Below, piece after piece: positions 9,170 to 20,600 of a DNA stretch of 64,000 nucleotides; the stretch's first letter is position 1; every line of letters starts with the position of its first letter. This stretch comes from Blastobasis lacticolella (taxonomy: Eukaryota > Arthropoda > Insecta > Lepidoptera > Blastobasidae), in contig LR990050.1 in NCBI GenBank assembly GCA_905147135.1, forward strand, positions 6,770,501 through 6,834,500, in the 5' to 3' direction. The notes beneath the pieces are model-generated. The model was given only the letters and a program-made list of their open reading frames with translations. It made no database searches and was not told the DNA's origin. A program made the translations under genes and the position numbers.

Positions 9170-10735
9170 TTTGTCGTTTTAATTTTTTACAACTGCCTCA
9201 TCGCCAAACCCGCTACCATGACGGTACGGCTCAGATCCCACAAACGGCTTCTTTGCCAAAGGACCAAAATCAAGCCATCTGGCCGCTTGCCATCAGAGTG
9301 GCTCAAACCCAGTGGTTCCAGAGTGCAAGGCACGTTAAGAAACGAAAGCTCTGCGGATAATGTTATTTAAAATACGATGCCGAGACAATCGCCCCGCACT
9401 TGTTACGCCGCTAAGGCCATGAAGACCTGTGACGTCTACTTGAACCCCGCAAACGCATGAATGTTGAGCTCTAACAGCACAACCCCATCAAAGTGCAGCT
9501 GCTACCCTCACGGTTTTGTTGTCCAAGAATATGCCTAGAAAAGGTGGAGCACGAGGCTGCTCGTAAACGACCTGCATCGACAAAGGACGCTTCCCCAAAA
9601 TTGACGAAAAAGTTTCCTTTGACAAAATACTGTCCCAAATTCTCTGAGAAATCAAAACCTCCGACAAACTGTGATCTGGGCACAACTCAGACCAGCGTTG
9701 TAACGTTTCTTCTGCAAATGGTACAGCCAAACCATTACCATCGTTTGACAATATTTCAGCAATTAGTTCAGCTGCGCCATTTACAGAAGCCAAAAATGCA
9801 AGGAGATTAACATCGCTAATCGTACGTGTACCTAGACCGTCAAATCTGATGGAAAAAGCAGCTTAACGCCAAGAGTAGACTTCAAAACTCGAAAATACGG
9901 GTTATTGCCTCCAGAGGCAATAACATCCAGTATCCAGATACAGCCAAACAGGGGTAGTCCTAACCATGTATACATGTTAATTTCGGCTAGGATAGGCAAA
10001 TTAGCAACAAATAGAGAGCGACATGCACTGACAGTGATTTTAAGCTCCTTCTTAAAACTGACAACAACCGCTCTTTACTAGCTAACGTTTCAAGGTTAAT
10101 TTATGCGCGAAGCATAATTAAGTCTTCTCGTCAAACCAAATGCCGGGGATGAAAGTTTCAAACCGCATGGACAGCTCCTCCGACTCTCGATTCATTATCA
10201 TCATCATCACAGCCCATTCATTACAGTCCACTGCAGGACTAAGGGCCTCTCCCACGAAAATGGAGGTTAATGCCATAACCTCCATGCAGGGCCGGCGGAT
10301 TGGAGATCACAGTGTTATAAATATAACATTTTCCAGCCTCCGTAGGTCCCCCCCGTGGCCCCCGTGGACTAGATATTTTGCCTCCAAAACATTAGTCGCC
10401 TTGTACGACACCCACATGTGTAAGGTATTGGTGCTATTCTACTCTGCCGGACACCACGCCGCCACGATTCTCGATTACAACAATTACATTCGAATTTTTC
10501 GATGTTTACTTCCAGACCTATGTCTTAAGTTTTGGAAACAGAGACATAAGATTAACTTCGACGATATCTGGACTACCCCCGATAGTGCCGTCATCCAAGT
10601 ACCACACATTCAAGCAGACGATAGAGAGGGGATCATCCTATGCAGGGCGAGGCTGAAAATAAGGCGTCCTAAAGGATCAGCCTGTGGAAACAGAATGATC
10701 GAACTGCCTGAATGGTAGCTTCACAGCCTTTAGCA
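9170..10735 (-). pseudogene. Decayed reverse-transcriptase retroelement
   Basis: Read from 10735 downward, broken frames give reverse-transcriptase blocks in order. First comes QADPLGRLIFSLALHRMI, then after a frame change VWYLDDGTIGG, which is the catalytic YxDD motif. Beyond a 275-bp insertion (10191-10465) come FDGLGTRTISDVNLLAFLAS, then QRIWDSILSKETF. Finally a C-terminal block runs [17 protein letters not shown] to [18 protein letters not shown] and DGKRPDGLIL. This resembles the C-terminal Cys/His region (CxCG...GLHGLSC...RH..lN.iirR) of a family of invertebrate reverse-transcriptase-like retroelements. Frameshifts and stops (for example TGA at the RVAAAL|WGC junction) show that it is dead. 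The clade is not certain. Confidence 0.7.
10191..10465 (-). mobile_element. Short RTE-tailed repeat (family B) inside the retroelement
   Basis: On the minus strand it starts near TGGTGTCCGGCAGAGTAGAA and ends CTGCAGTGGACTGTAATG followed by GATGATGATGATAATG. It is the same ~265-bp family as 25881-26136, 37728-37986, 43738-44007 and 58863-59140, but more diverged. It splits the retroelement after the YLDD block. Confidence 0.8.
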
Positions 10736-11251
10736 GTACGAAGTCCTAACTGATGGGGCTAAAGGTATGAGGTAATGTGTTCTTAACAGCAAAGCGACCA
10801 AGCTTCGTAACGAGACGGCTAAAACACTACCTACTAGCTAATGCTAATTAACCCTTTAACCGCCACGCTTAGAATCAGTTGGCGTGCCCTCAGCGCCACG
10901 CACAGTAAAACGAAAAATAAATACCTACAACAAATAGTGATGTTCAATAGTATATCGATATGGGTAATTCCCCTTCAAACGCTTACAATTTCATCTAAAT
11001 ATCGTAACAGACAGTAGATAGAAAGCGTTACTTTGTAATTTTATTTCTAATATTAGCAGGTATTTTGGTAACACAATTAAACAAAAAGCGTTTACAGATC
11101 TTGAAAGATTTATTGATTTCCGCACAATAAAATTGGTCATGAAAAGAATTTCGTTATTCTTATTTTTCAATGCAGTCCTATAGAGTATTCTTTATCTAAA
11201 TGCAACAGTTAACAAACAACATTGGTCAATTTCTTAACAAACATGATTATA

Positions 11252-11450
11252 CTGTGGTGGTGTGTAGTGCCGCCACCTAAAAGAATAGCACCACCCCATA
11301 TCTTCCCGTGGGTGTCGTAAGAGGCGACTAAGGGAAAAACCCGAAAGATGGGCAGCAGCATCTTTCTGGGTACATTTACATCTACTGTACTGCGATCGCC
11401 AACCCGCCTGCCAAGCGCGGCGATTATGGCAACTCCCCCCAATGACAAGC
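11252..11450 (+). mobile_element. Family B repeat, 5' part, fused to RTE sequence
   Basis: Starts GTGGTGTGTAGTGCCGCCAC and passes GAATAGCACCACC, GGTGTCGTAAGAGGCGACTA, GATGGGCAGCAGCAT and CGATCGCCAACCCGCCTGCC, the same landmarks as the shorter family B copies. Instead of the short tail it continues into the RTE C-terminal coding part at about 11500. Confidence 0.7.
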
Positions 11451-11499
11451 ACACACAGGCCACGGCCCCCAGTACCCGGCGGCCCCGCTATTCCCGACA

Positions 11500-11942
11500 A
11501 AGCGTGTTGCCAGTGATGACTTACGGAACTGAAACGTGGCCGCTCACTGTGGGCCTTATAAAAAAGCTCACTGTTGCCCAAAGGGCAATGGAAAGAGCTA
11601 TGCTCGGAGTTTCCTTGCGCGATCGAATCAGAAATGAGGAGATCCGCAAGCGAACCAAGGTCACCGACATAGCTCTAAGGATTGCCAGACTGAAGTGGCA
11701 GTGGGCAGGGCACATAGCTCGAAGAACAGATGGCCGATGGGGCAGTAAAGTTCTCGAGTGGCGACCACGTACCGGAAGACGCAGCGTGGGTAGGCCTCCT
11801 ACAAGGTGGACCGCCGACCTGGTAAGGATCGCAGGTACCAGCTGGATGCGGAAAGCACAGGACCGGCCTTTGTGGAGATCTCTGGGGGAGGCCTATGCCC
11901 AGCAGTGGGCGTCTTCTGGCTGATATTGTGATGATGATGATT
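11500..11942 (+). mobile_element. RTE-type LINE, C-terminus of the reverse transcriptase
   Basis: An open frame from about 11506 to the TGA at 11921-11923 encodes VLPVMTYGTETWPLT, then AQRAMERAMLGVSLRDR, WQWAGHIARRTDGRW and GRPPTRWTADLVR, ending QQWASSG. This is the conserved C-terminal extension of arthropod RTE endonuclease/reverse transcriptases. The (GAT)n-type 3' tail follows. Catalytic domains are absent, so this is a 5'-deleted copy. Confidence 0.85.
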
Positions 11943-12021
11943 ATACTTATTTCGACAATATTAATATCAGTTTACCGAATCGAACCTTGACAGATTCTAA
12001 TGATATACATATAACTACAGA

Positions 12022-12114
12022 CTACTCTTCATCGATGTTAAACTCTTCATCTGATTCAAATTCTTCATCTTCATCACCTTCCAGAATACGTATTAATTCT
12101 TCAGCAGTTGTCAT
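12022..12114 (-). pseudogene. piggyBac transposase N-terminal remnant
   Basis: A 30-residue frame from ATG (12114-12112) to TAG (12024-12022). It begins MTTAEELIRILEGDEDEEF and continues acidic to the stop. Short acidic N-termini starting this way are usual in piggyBac transposases. The DDD catalytic part is not found in the element. Confidence 0.6.
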
Positions 12115-12347
12115 GTTGAATCACATTTATCGATAACACGAACATAATAATAACACACATAAGCACAACACCAATGGAAAATTCCAGAAGGCGGCACTCG
12201 TTTATGACGTCAGAAGCGGTCGTCTTTTTCCGTCCGTGGCGCTGGGTGTACTAGCAACATTAGTTTCTAAGCATGCAGACTAGGGATGGGAATTGTCGAT
12301 TCAGTTACTGACATTTTTAAGCTTTATTTATTATAAATAAAATAAAA

Positions 12348-12381
12348 TAAACACATTTATTTATAGAAATAAATGTGTTTA
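12348..12381. repeat. Perfect hairpin, 15-bp arms, ATAG loop
   Basis: Arms TAAACACATTTATTT and AAATAAATGTGTTTA are exact complements around ATAG at 12363-12366. It lies inside the piggyBac-like element. Confidence 0.9.
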
Positions 12382-13014
12382 CTATAGAGTAACATTTGCT
12401 TTATTTGTTTTATAATAACTTAGTAAGTATAAACAGAAATAGTTTAATTTATGTGGATTTTTCTAAAAGTAAATCATTGCTTATGTCCCATCCTTATTGT
12501 CGGATTTTTCCGTCACTGGCGTTGGACACCAATACACTTTTCGAATAATACTATCAGTAATTTATTCAACTTTAGACATTATTTTTGAGTCTTCTAATTA
12601 AGAAACTAAAGTGTAAGCAATTGTATATGATTACTTCATCAACTATTTACCAAATTATGAACATTATTTTAATATAATACAGTGCTATCAAACAAAAAGG
12701 CAGATTAACCGAGTAGTGGTATTTGGTCGTAAATATCCGACCTTGGCGAAATGAGCACGAAAATTTTTGACGGATATATCCGACCTTGGCGGTTAAAGGG
12801 TTAAGAATAAAAAATATATTTCATGTAATTATTGTGGTTGGCAAAAAAATATTTTTTTATTTTATTGCCGCACGTCGTAAGGCCTGAAATAATTTTCAAA
12901 ATCGGTTCAGTGGAGTAGGTTTAGCTCATCGCGTTCAGAAAAGAGCGAAAGGAAAAGCGATTTCAATCAACTGCTGTTGTATCTGCTGCTGCTATACAGC
13001 AAGTATTTACCTTT

Positions 13015-13260
13015 TTGACGACCTGAGTGGTTCATATATGCCACGCAGAGGTCCCCGGTTCGATTCCCTGCCGGTCAAAAATTGAAGTGATGAATTTTAA
13101 TTTCTGTTACGGGTGTGCTTGTACTATGTATAATAAGTATGTATTTAAAAATATATACGTAGTTTATCAGTTTTCTGGTACCTATAACACAAGCTTTGCT
13201 TACTTTGGGGCTAGATGGCGCTGTATGACTTGTCCAAGCATTTAGTATTATTTATTTATT
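13015..13260 (+). mobile_element. tRNA-derived SINE
   Basis: ACGACCTGAGTGGTTCATATATGCC, the B-box-like GGTTCGATTCCC and the shared body to GATGGCGCTGTATGACTTGTCC, then a (TTTA)n-like end at 13245-13264. Same family as 5731-5960. Confidence 0.8.
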
Positions 13261-13752
13261 TATTTACGCACCATGACATGTTCTTCGTAGGAGAGTTGAA
13301 AAGTTGTATGTTTCACATGAGAGCAAATTTTTTTAAAGTCTCGTGCCTTTATATCACTGTACTCAGTATTATTGCAAAACAATATTATCGCTAACATTGT
13401 CAATGTCGTGGTACAGGGCATAAGATAATATCAGCCGACACAACCTATAAAATGTCAACAATACGATCGTGTTAAGTGGAACTTTGTTTTATTTACGATT
13501 AAATTTGTTAGAAAAAAACAAAGAGTTTTGATTTTAATTAGTTGGGACCATGATGATGTAATTACTGGGGACGTACATAGCCTCCGTTTTTAATATTTGC
13601 CCCGGTTCTAGGCCACACACTGTATATCTGTGTGGCTCCATTTATGTTACACACAAAATAGTTCATGTGGGTTTGTTGTCCGGAACGTATTACGAGAGAA
13701 ACACCATTGCCAACAAACTGATAACCAGTTTGGTAAATAGAAGTTTAAGATT
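13261..13752. other. Intergenic DNA, nothing recognised
   Basis: No gene or repeat match seen. Confidence 0.4.
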
Positions 13753-14145
13753 TAAATCGTGGACAAATTTACACATCACCATCTAGCCCGAAACTTATAA
13801 AATGGGTATGTGGGTAACTGATATTACCTCATCATCATCATTACCATGTCAGCCGATAAACAACCACTGCTGAGAACTCCACAAAGGCCAGTCCTGTTTC
13901 TTTCACATTCAGCTGGTACCTGCGATCTTTACAATATCGTTGGTCCACCTTATAGGAAGCCTACCCACGCTGCGTCTTCCGGTACGTGGTCGCCACTCGA
14001 CCATACCGATCGGTATTACCTACTACTTAAACGTCTTAATAAATACTTACTACATTATATACAACAACCATTATTTCAATCTCCTCTTGCGTGGCATACC
14101 GGGCATATTGACCACTGAACCACTCATGTCGTCAATTTAACTTTT
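13753..14145 (-). mobile_element. tRNA-derived SINE interrupted by an RTE 3' end
   Basis: SINE sequence at 13753-13828 (complement of the GGCGCTGTGTGAATTTGTCC end) continues at 14007-14145 with the body and the GACATGAGTGGTTCAGTGG head. Between them lies a minus-strand RTE 3' fragment. The B-box region of this copy is damaged. Confidence 0.7.
13829..14006 (-). mobile_element. RTE-type LINE 3' end fragment inside the SINE
   Basis: Complement reads TGGCGACCACGTACCGGAAG, ACGCAGCGTGGGTAGG, ATCGCAGGTACCAGCTG and CTGGCCTTTGTGGAG, ending GATGATGATGATGAGG: the same C-terminal coding block and tail as 11740-11942, moderately diverged. Confidence 0.75.
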
Positions 14146-14481
14146 CATAACATTTACAACCGTCTACGTGTTATCAGTATTATCGTAGCCGACAGTTTGT
14201 ACACCGATGCGTCACGGTGTAACCATGAACGCTGGCCGCTTCCACTCTCTAACGTATTAGTCGCCCAGCGCTAGTGAACGCGTTTAGCCGCACGCTTTAT
14301 TACAAAGAAAAAACTGTGAATTTCTGAATTTGGAACATTATTTAAATTAAAACAAGTAAGTTTTTTTTAATGTACGGGCATTATTTTTGATGTACTTTTT
14401 GTGGCCAGGAGCTAAGAACTGTGTTCTTAATTTGAATATTTAATCTCCCGTAGTAATTATTTTGAGGTCATCTACGTCATT

Positions 14482-14728
14482 TTGGCGTTAATGTCCCGGT
14501 TGTGCTCTCGAGAACAAGGGCCCGGGGTCGGCCTTGACCATGACTCAGGATTTGGTGATCAGGTAATTAAAATGGAGCGACTGCCATCTGATCTGCCAGG
14601 GGAACCTGACCAGATTGGATCATGGTTACAAATTCAGTTGCCTGAATCTGCAGGTTTCATCACGATATTTTCCCTCACCGTAAGAGCATCGGTTAGAATT
14701 CAACTAATGTACATAACTCAGAACGAAT
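14482..14728 (+). repeat. 'CCTTGACCATGATCC' family repeat
   Basis: Matches 7285-7556 from TTGGCGTTAATGTC to ATGTACATAACTCAGAA with point differences and one gap of about 25 bases near 14598. Confidence 0.8.
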
Positions 14729-15387
14729 AGTCAACTGCCCGGCCGCCGACGCTCCCATTTTCTGGTACCGGCACAAAAGAGCGAAGTGTTTTTCTCGTAA
14801 TCGTGCGCAGATCAAAATAGAAATCCTTGACATTCTTAAGGGCTAATACTGGGTTCCTACTTTAATTTGCGTACGGTATTACTATATCTTTCCGCGAACC
14901 ATTATGCTTTAGTTATTGACAAGGTTGGCTCTTTAGATGATGTCATTCTGTGGCAGCATTATACAGATAGGCCAGCCTTGACCCATGGGTAATGATCTTG
15001 TTGGAGCCAACGGTTATATGGTTCATTAATTACTGTATGGAGTACATAAAATTTTGGTCGTATGCCATTCATTTGCATTAATTTAGGCATATGATTCCAA
15101 AAATTTGCAGAGCAGTTCGAATTTGTGCTCTAATTGATATGTTGTAATCATTGCCAATGGGGCTTTGTAGTAGGTAGTTATTATGCATGGCAGACAAAAC
15201 AGAAGTAGTTTCCTAAATATTCTTGCGTGCCGATTAAAATAGAAAAAGTTTATGTTTCCTCATAAAAATGTCGCCCATTGTAACCACTATATGACCTTGG
15301 CGCTCAACGTGCCGCCGACGCCGGTCAGACACACAAACGTTCCGCGTTATAATAATAAATAGAAAAATCTCTGTCAGGCATTAAAAT
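14729..15387. other. Intergenic DNA, nothing recognised
   Basis: No gene or repeat match seen. Confidence 0.4.
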
Positions 15388-15481
15388 TGAAAACCGCATT
15401 AAAATTCATTGCGTAGTACAATTAATATCTATATACAAGGGACACACAGCGCAAAGCGACTTTGTTTTATACTATGTTTAG
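15388..15481 (+). repeat. Interspersed repeat ending TTTTATACTATGTTTAG (copy 2, truncated)
   Basis: AAAACCGCATTAAAATTCATTGCGTAGT through GCAAAGCGACTTTGTTTTATACTATG, the 3' part of the repeat at 8230-8432. Confidence 0.65.
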
Positions 15482-16079
15482 ATTTATTGAAGAGGACACT
15501 CGGAGGTAAAGGGTTTGATTCTTGATCATAGCACTCGTATGATCACAAATAGACAATGAAGAACTAAGTGATTTCGACATATTATTGTCCATTAAACTGT
15601 GTCCAAATGTCGGGCTACTCGGGCTACTCGCCATCCATGGTACGTAGTGAAGACCCGATATTTATTTATTGCCATTAGAGAATGTTTAGCAAAAGTCAAT
15701 GCCGACTATCCTACCTCTTTGGTATGTACCGACTGTTATTCTACCTATTTCCCATAGAGAAAAAATATGTATATGTGCTATTTCCTCAGTCTATTCCTTT
15801 TGCTCTTGTCACGTTTGATTTTGAAATGTAAATACTGTGTTCATTACTACGGTTTATTACTTGTTTACTTTGATTTACTTTCCGAAAAGTGTTAATGAAT
15901 AAGAATTGAATTTTTTTAAATGACGCTGTGTACATGTTAATCTGCCAAACATGTATACGAAAATGGAGAAATATGGAATAGATACATTCAAAACACACAC
16001 GTACTCGTAAGTTAAAAAAATACTTGACTTCATCACCATCATCAGGCTACATCTAATGAGAGCCAACGTACCCTGGCCT
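15482..16079. other. Intergenic DNA, nothing recognised
   Basis: Contains a doubled CGGGCTACT at 15612-15629. Otherwise unremarkable. Confidence 0.4.
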
Positions 16080-16290
16080 CGGCTTGTCTCTAGTAACCAC
16101 CTGTAGCCTTCATCCCCAGTGCGCCATGGGGAACCGTAGCTTTGTATATGCTGCCAGAGCAACGTCTCCCGGGGGTTCATAAGTAGACAGCGTATTGCTA
16201 TACCATTACTGTTTCTAATGCCACAGCGGTGACCACTTTCCATCAGGTGGCCCGCTTCTCTGTTTGCGTAGAAAGAATTAAAGCCAAATA
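16080..16290 (+). repeat. 'CCATCAGGTGGCCC' family repeat
   Basis: CCAGAGCAACGTCTCCCG, then TGCTATACCATTACTG and GGTGACCACTTTCCATCAGG, in the same order as 31980-32140. Confidence 0.65.
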
Positions 16291-17672
16291 TTTCCAACAT
16301 CTTCTGAAGTCCTATAGAGAAGGAAGTAATAATGCTGGATTTCCGAACAAGTTCTTGTGCCGGATTTTCCGTTTCTTTTATAGTAGTTTATTTTAGTATT
16401 AGTATGAACTACATTATAACTATATTAATATCATCATATAGTTTACTATCAACTCGTTACATCATTCTTCAATCCTCATCTTTATGGTAATATCAAATGG
16501 CATGGATTTTAAAGAGAATGCACATGATCCTTAGTCCGCTTTCAAATTGGACTTAATCCTAATTTCAGATACTCACCCTATTGGTGTGTAATAATTGAAA
16601 ATACTTACGGCATTTTACAAACTTTACAGTTTTTTAATAGCAGTTTGTGTTTTTAGTTTATGAACTACTTTTTTATTACCAATAAATTATTATAAGTAGC
16701 TACAAACAAGTCTATGTTTATTTGCATGAATGGGGACAAACAGTAATGCTATTAATGAGGGCAACTGAACCTAACCTACAACGGCTATCGGTATCGAAAT
16801 CTAAATACTACGTGTTGACATGCGAGGCCTTGCTTGCATCGATTTTGAACTTGTTGCCCCAAGTACAGGATTATAGTCTTTTACATGAAATGTTAAGGTT
16901 TAAAATAGGAACTTGTGTTGGAGTGACAACATCGGTTCTATTATTACAATAGAAAACTCTAGGTACTTGACTTACTAGATTGTTGACAAGCTACAAAGAT
17001 GCCTGTAGGTATTTGTATGAATTACGCCCCTCCTCGCTGAGACACTTTTGAAAAAAGTTTCATTTGTTTACAGTTTCTCATATATTTTTAGTGTAGGTGT
17101 ATATATTGTATTATCGTCTTTTGGTGTTGTAGGCTAATATATTCTTTGGGTCGCTGAGTCAGCGTAGTAATAGGTGTATTGCAACAGTTGCAAGGATTTT
17201 CAGAAATTTGATGTAGGTACTGCAGGGGCGTAGTGATGCAACTTGCGGCTTGAAACATTGTTGTGTAAAGTAATTCTGTACATCGTTAATTATTTCGATG
17301 TTTACCTGTAAATGATAATAATTATCTGTTTACTTGCAACTCACACGATAATACGAATATAAGAATGGCGTAGAAGATGATATAGTAATGACGTTATTGT
17401 GAAAAGTTACTGTTTGTTGTACAGTAATGTTTATGTACCTACAGATAATTTGTTAATGGTAAATGTGACAAAGATCGATGTGAGTGGCTGAAATATAATG
17501 TAGGCGGGGATGTTGTTTTACCTAAATAGTCTTACGATAACGTCATAATCGTAAAAGAAATCGTAAAATATTAATGAGACTCAGTCTAAGCTCAGCATTT
17601 TATGCTCAGGTCGTGAAATGCTTATACGAATTATATAAATGTTCGTATTTAGACTTAGTTTTTTTGTTTCAG
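16291..17672. other. Upstream region of LITAF-B
   Basis: An upstream exon (untranslated or coding) is expected because 17673 follows a splice acceptor, but I could not place it. No repeat recognised. Confidence 0.4.
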
Positions 17673-20600
17673 AATCAACATGAACGTCGCGGCCGTAGGA
17701 CCCAAGCCAACCAGCCTGGTCTGCCCTTCATGCAGAGCCACCATCATCACAAGGGTTGATAGGAAGGCAACGACAAAGACGCACGTCATTGCGTTGCTGC
17801 TCTGCTTGTTCCTGTAAGTAAAATGCTATAGTAAATACAATTTCATTATGATCATATTCGATAAGTCAAAAATGTATTCTCATTTAGGGATCGACAGAGT
17901 TACGGTACACATATAAGTATTCAAAAATATAGGTCAGAAATGTCTGATAATTAAAGTATATTAAATTACAGAATGTCAGAGATACGAATAATATTGAATC
18001 AATATTTATTGTAATTGAATGTCACATCTAGATTAGATTAAAGATGTCACAACGAAATAATAATTGGATGTTAATTATGAGACTGCGATATCCAACCTGC
18101 CTGCCAAGCGTGGAGATTATGGCAGTAACCTCCGCTCTCATGGAGAGGCCTGCAGTGGGCTGTTATGAGCTATGATGATGATGATTATGATGAGACAAGG
18201 CGTTCATTTTGTGATTATTTTAAAGTAATAATAAGGTGGTCCAATCTGCTTAGGTTTCCCTGTTAACAGGGTCATGGAGATCATTACAAACGGGACATAC
18301 GCCAAGATGATTATTATACTAGAGTAATATAGTATATTAACAAGGAAATATTGGCAACCCGGAGATTCCAAAATGTGTATATAAAAGATGTTTAGAGTAA
18401 CTCAATCTGAGCTTGATACCATTTTTAGTTTATAGCCTAATTCGCCCTGGACCGTACATGATTTTCAATAAGCTAAAACCTCACTCATATAATACACAGT
18501 TATGGAATGACAATCTTTAAGGATATGTATGAATGAATTATACAGTAAACAAGGTCCAACTGGAAAGGAAAATTGTCTACGTACATAGAGTAATCGCAAG
18601 TAAATGACACAATCGCGGTTACTATGGTAGTTGGCTGTCTGTCAAATTTAGTTTCATTCTCAACCGCGAGAGCAAAGTCATTTTGCGAGCACTCTACAAT
18701 GATTTCATTCATTTGTTTCGCGGTCCAGCGCGAACTAGGGCACAAACGAGGAATAGAATCACGTTCAAAATGAGTTACTCTATATATACCAACACTAAGT
18801 TTCTGATTTTTTTTAAATCGACGGTTTGTTAATATAAGACAGTAACAGCCTATCTGATGATAACTATGTATAATAAAATTCTATCCAGTAGTTTAACAGT
18901 ATTTAGTTAGACCTAAGCCACAGTACAGGTCTACGACTCGTCGTCGTCGTCCTAGCGCTTATCCCAGTCTCTGCCAGGGTCCGCTTTCCTACTTAATCTT
19001 CTCCACTTCGCCCGGTCATTGGCATCCTCTCGTCGTAAGCCGTTGGCTCTCGCATTCGACTCAGCGCATTCGACATCGCTTCTTGGGTCGCCCACGGGGC
19101 CTCTTTCCTTATATCGGCAGATTCAGACACCTATTTCCCACATATTCCTGAGGCTTACGCAACACGTGACCAAACCAGCGCACATGAGCCTCCTCGATCT
19201 TATCTGCGATATCCCTCACGTTGCCAAGGATGTACTCGGTACGTACTCGATCGAGTCGCGTAACTCCGCACATCCACCGCAGCATTTTTAGTACAGGCCT
19301 ACGACTAAAGGGATTAAATAGTAGGTTCCTGCGTTGGGAAAGTGGTACGAGCTGGGGTGGCAATTGACGTAACAGCACTTTTAGGGGCGAACGAAAATCA
19401 ATAGGCAGATGATGTAATTGACAAATTATTATTAATGTTTAGTCGATCTTAAAAATGCCAGATATGCCAGCGTTTAAAATACCTAGTTAGACAGAGAGGG
19501 CGATGAAAAAACATGGTATCTTGCCCTGCATCGCCAAAGTCTATTTTACGAATTAAAGAGATATACATGGTAACATTTTATAAATAACTAGTTGGCCTGG
19601 GCGGTGTCCTACCTTGACCTACTCTACCCTAACCTACCCTACCCCTAACCTATCCTATCCTGCCCTACACTACCCTAACCTTTTTTCTTGTATACAAACC
19701 ATGTCCTGACAATTATAAATCCAGCAAAAAAATCGTTATCTAATCATATAGTTGTCGCCGTTCAGAAGTTTTCCGCGAACATACATTAGGCAAATTGATT
19801 TTTATTTAAATATATAAATCATATGTTTCTGACAGGTTAATGTCGCTTACTACTTTTGTTACAGTTTTAAGGCTAATAATAAGGCCCCCTCTCATACTCC
19901 AGTAACCAACTGATATAACACTCCGTTCCCAAAAATAATTAGTCCGCATGACGTCACATTTCAGATTGTGCTGCTGTGGAGTTGAATATCGTATATGCTT
20001 TCTCAAGGAATTTACAACCCATGTTTTCTTTTCTCCTGCAGGCTTAGTATACCATATTAAGGCGCAACCCCAGTTATTTACCCATAATATATGATTCCAT
20101 ACTGCGATTCAGTACAAAAAAATCGTGGATTTTTAGCCCGATAAATACCCTTCATAGGATCCATTAGTGCACATGATGTTTAAATAATGTAATGTTATTT
20201 ACTTATTAATCTAAACAAAATATCCGGCGATATATTATAAATAAAATGAATCACGTTGTTTTGTCATGCTCATTAATGTCGGTAGCCATTTTCATAAATA
20301 ATATTTGGAAACGAGCTTTTCCCAACTTACATTATTAGGTATGTTGATATGTTTAGCATTTTGCAAATATTTGTAGGTAATTAAATTTAACATTGAAGCG
20401 TACCTAAGGTCAACATAATCATCGAAACATAATCGTGACGTGCAATGCAGCGCTTATCGATAAATAAACATAAACGTTTTTAAAAATGTTCGATTATTTT
20501 TGTTAGGTTAGTTTAGTGACCTATCCACTCAGTGACAAACTAGCAGGCAGCGCATTTGATGGGCAGTGGTGTTACCTCAGAACCACAACCGGTTATTAAA

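Larger units (their letters stand above)
10852..12800 (-). mobile_element. piggyBac-like deletion derivative
   Basis: TTAA at 10848-10851 and 12801-12804 flank a 1949-bp element. Its ends are inverted, CCCTTTAACCGCCA on the left and TTGGCGGTTAAAGGG on the right. Duplicated TTAA and ends beginning CCC are hallmarks of piggyBac elements. Further inverted CGTGGCGCT/AGCGCCACG-type blocks lie near both ends. A 30-residue acidic peptide on the minus strand (12022-12114) looks like the start of a piggyBac transposase; the rest of the gene is missing. RTE-family DNA (11252-11942) sits inside. Confidence 0.8.

Noticed and set aside
10140..10718. 192-codon plus-strand frame
   Set aside because: Runs over a family B repeat and the complement of the YLDD reverse transcriptase, which is the meaningful reading.
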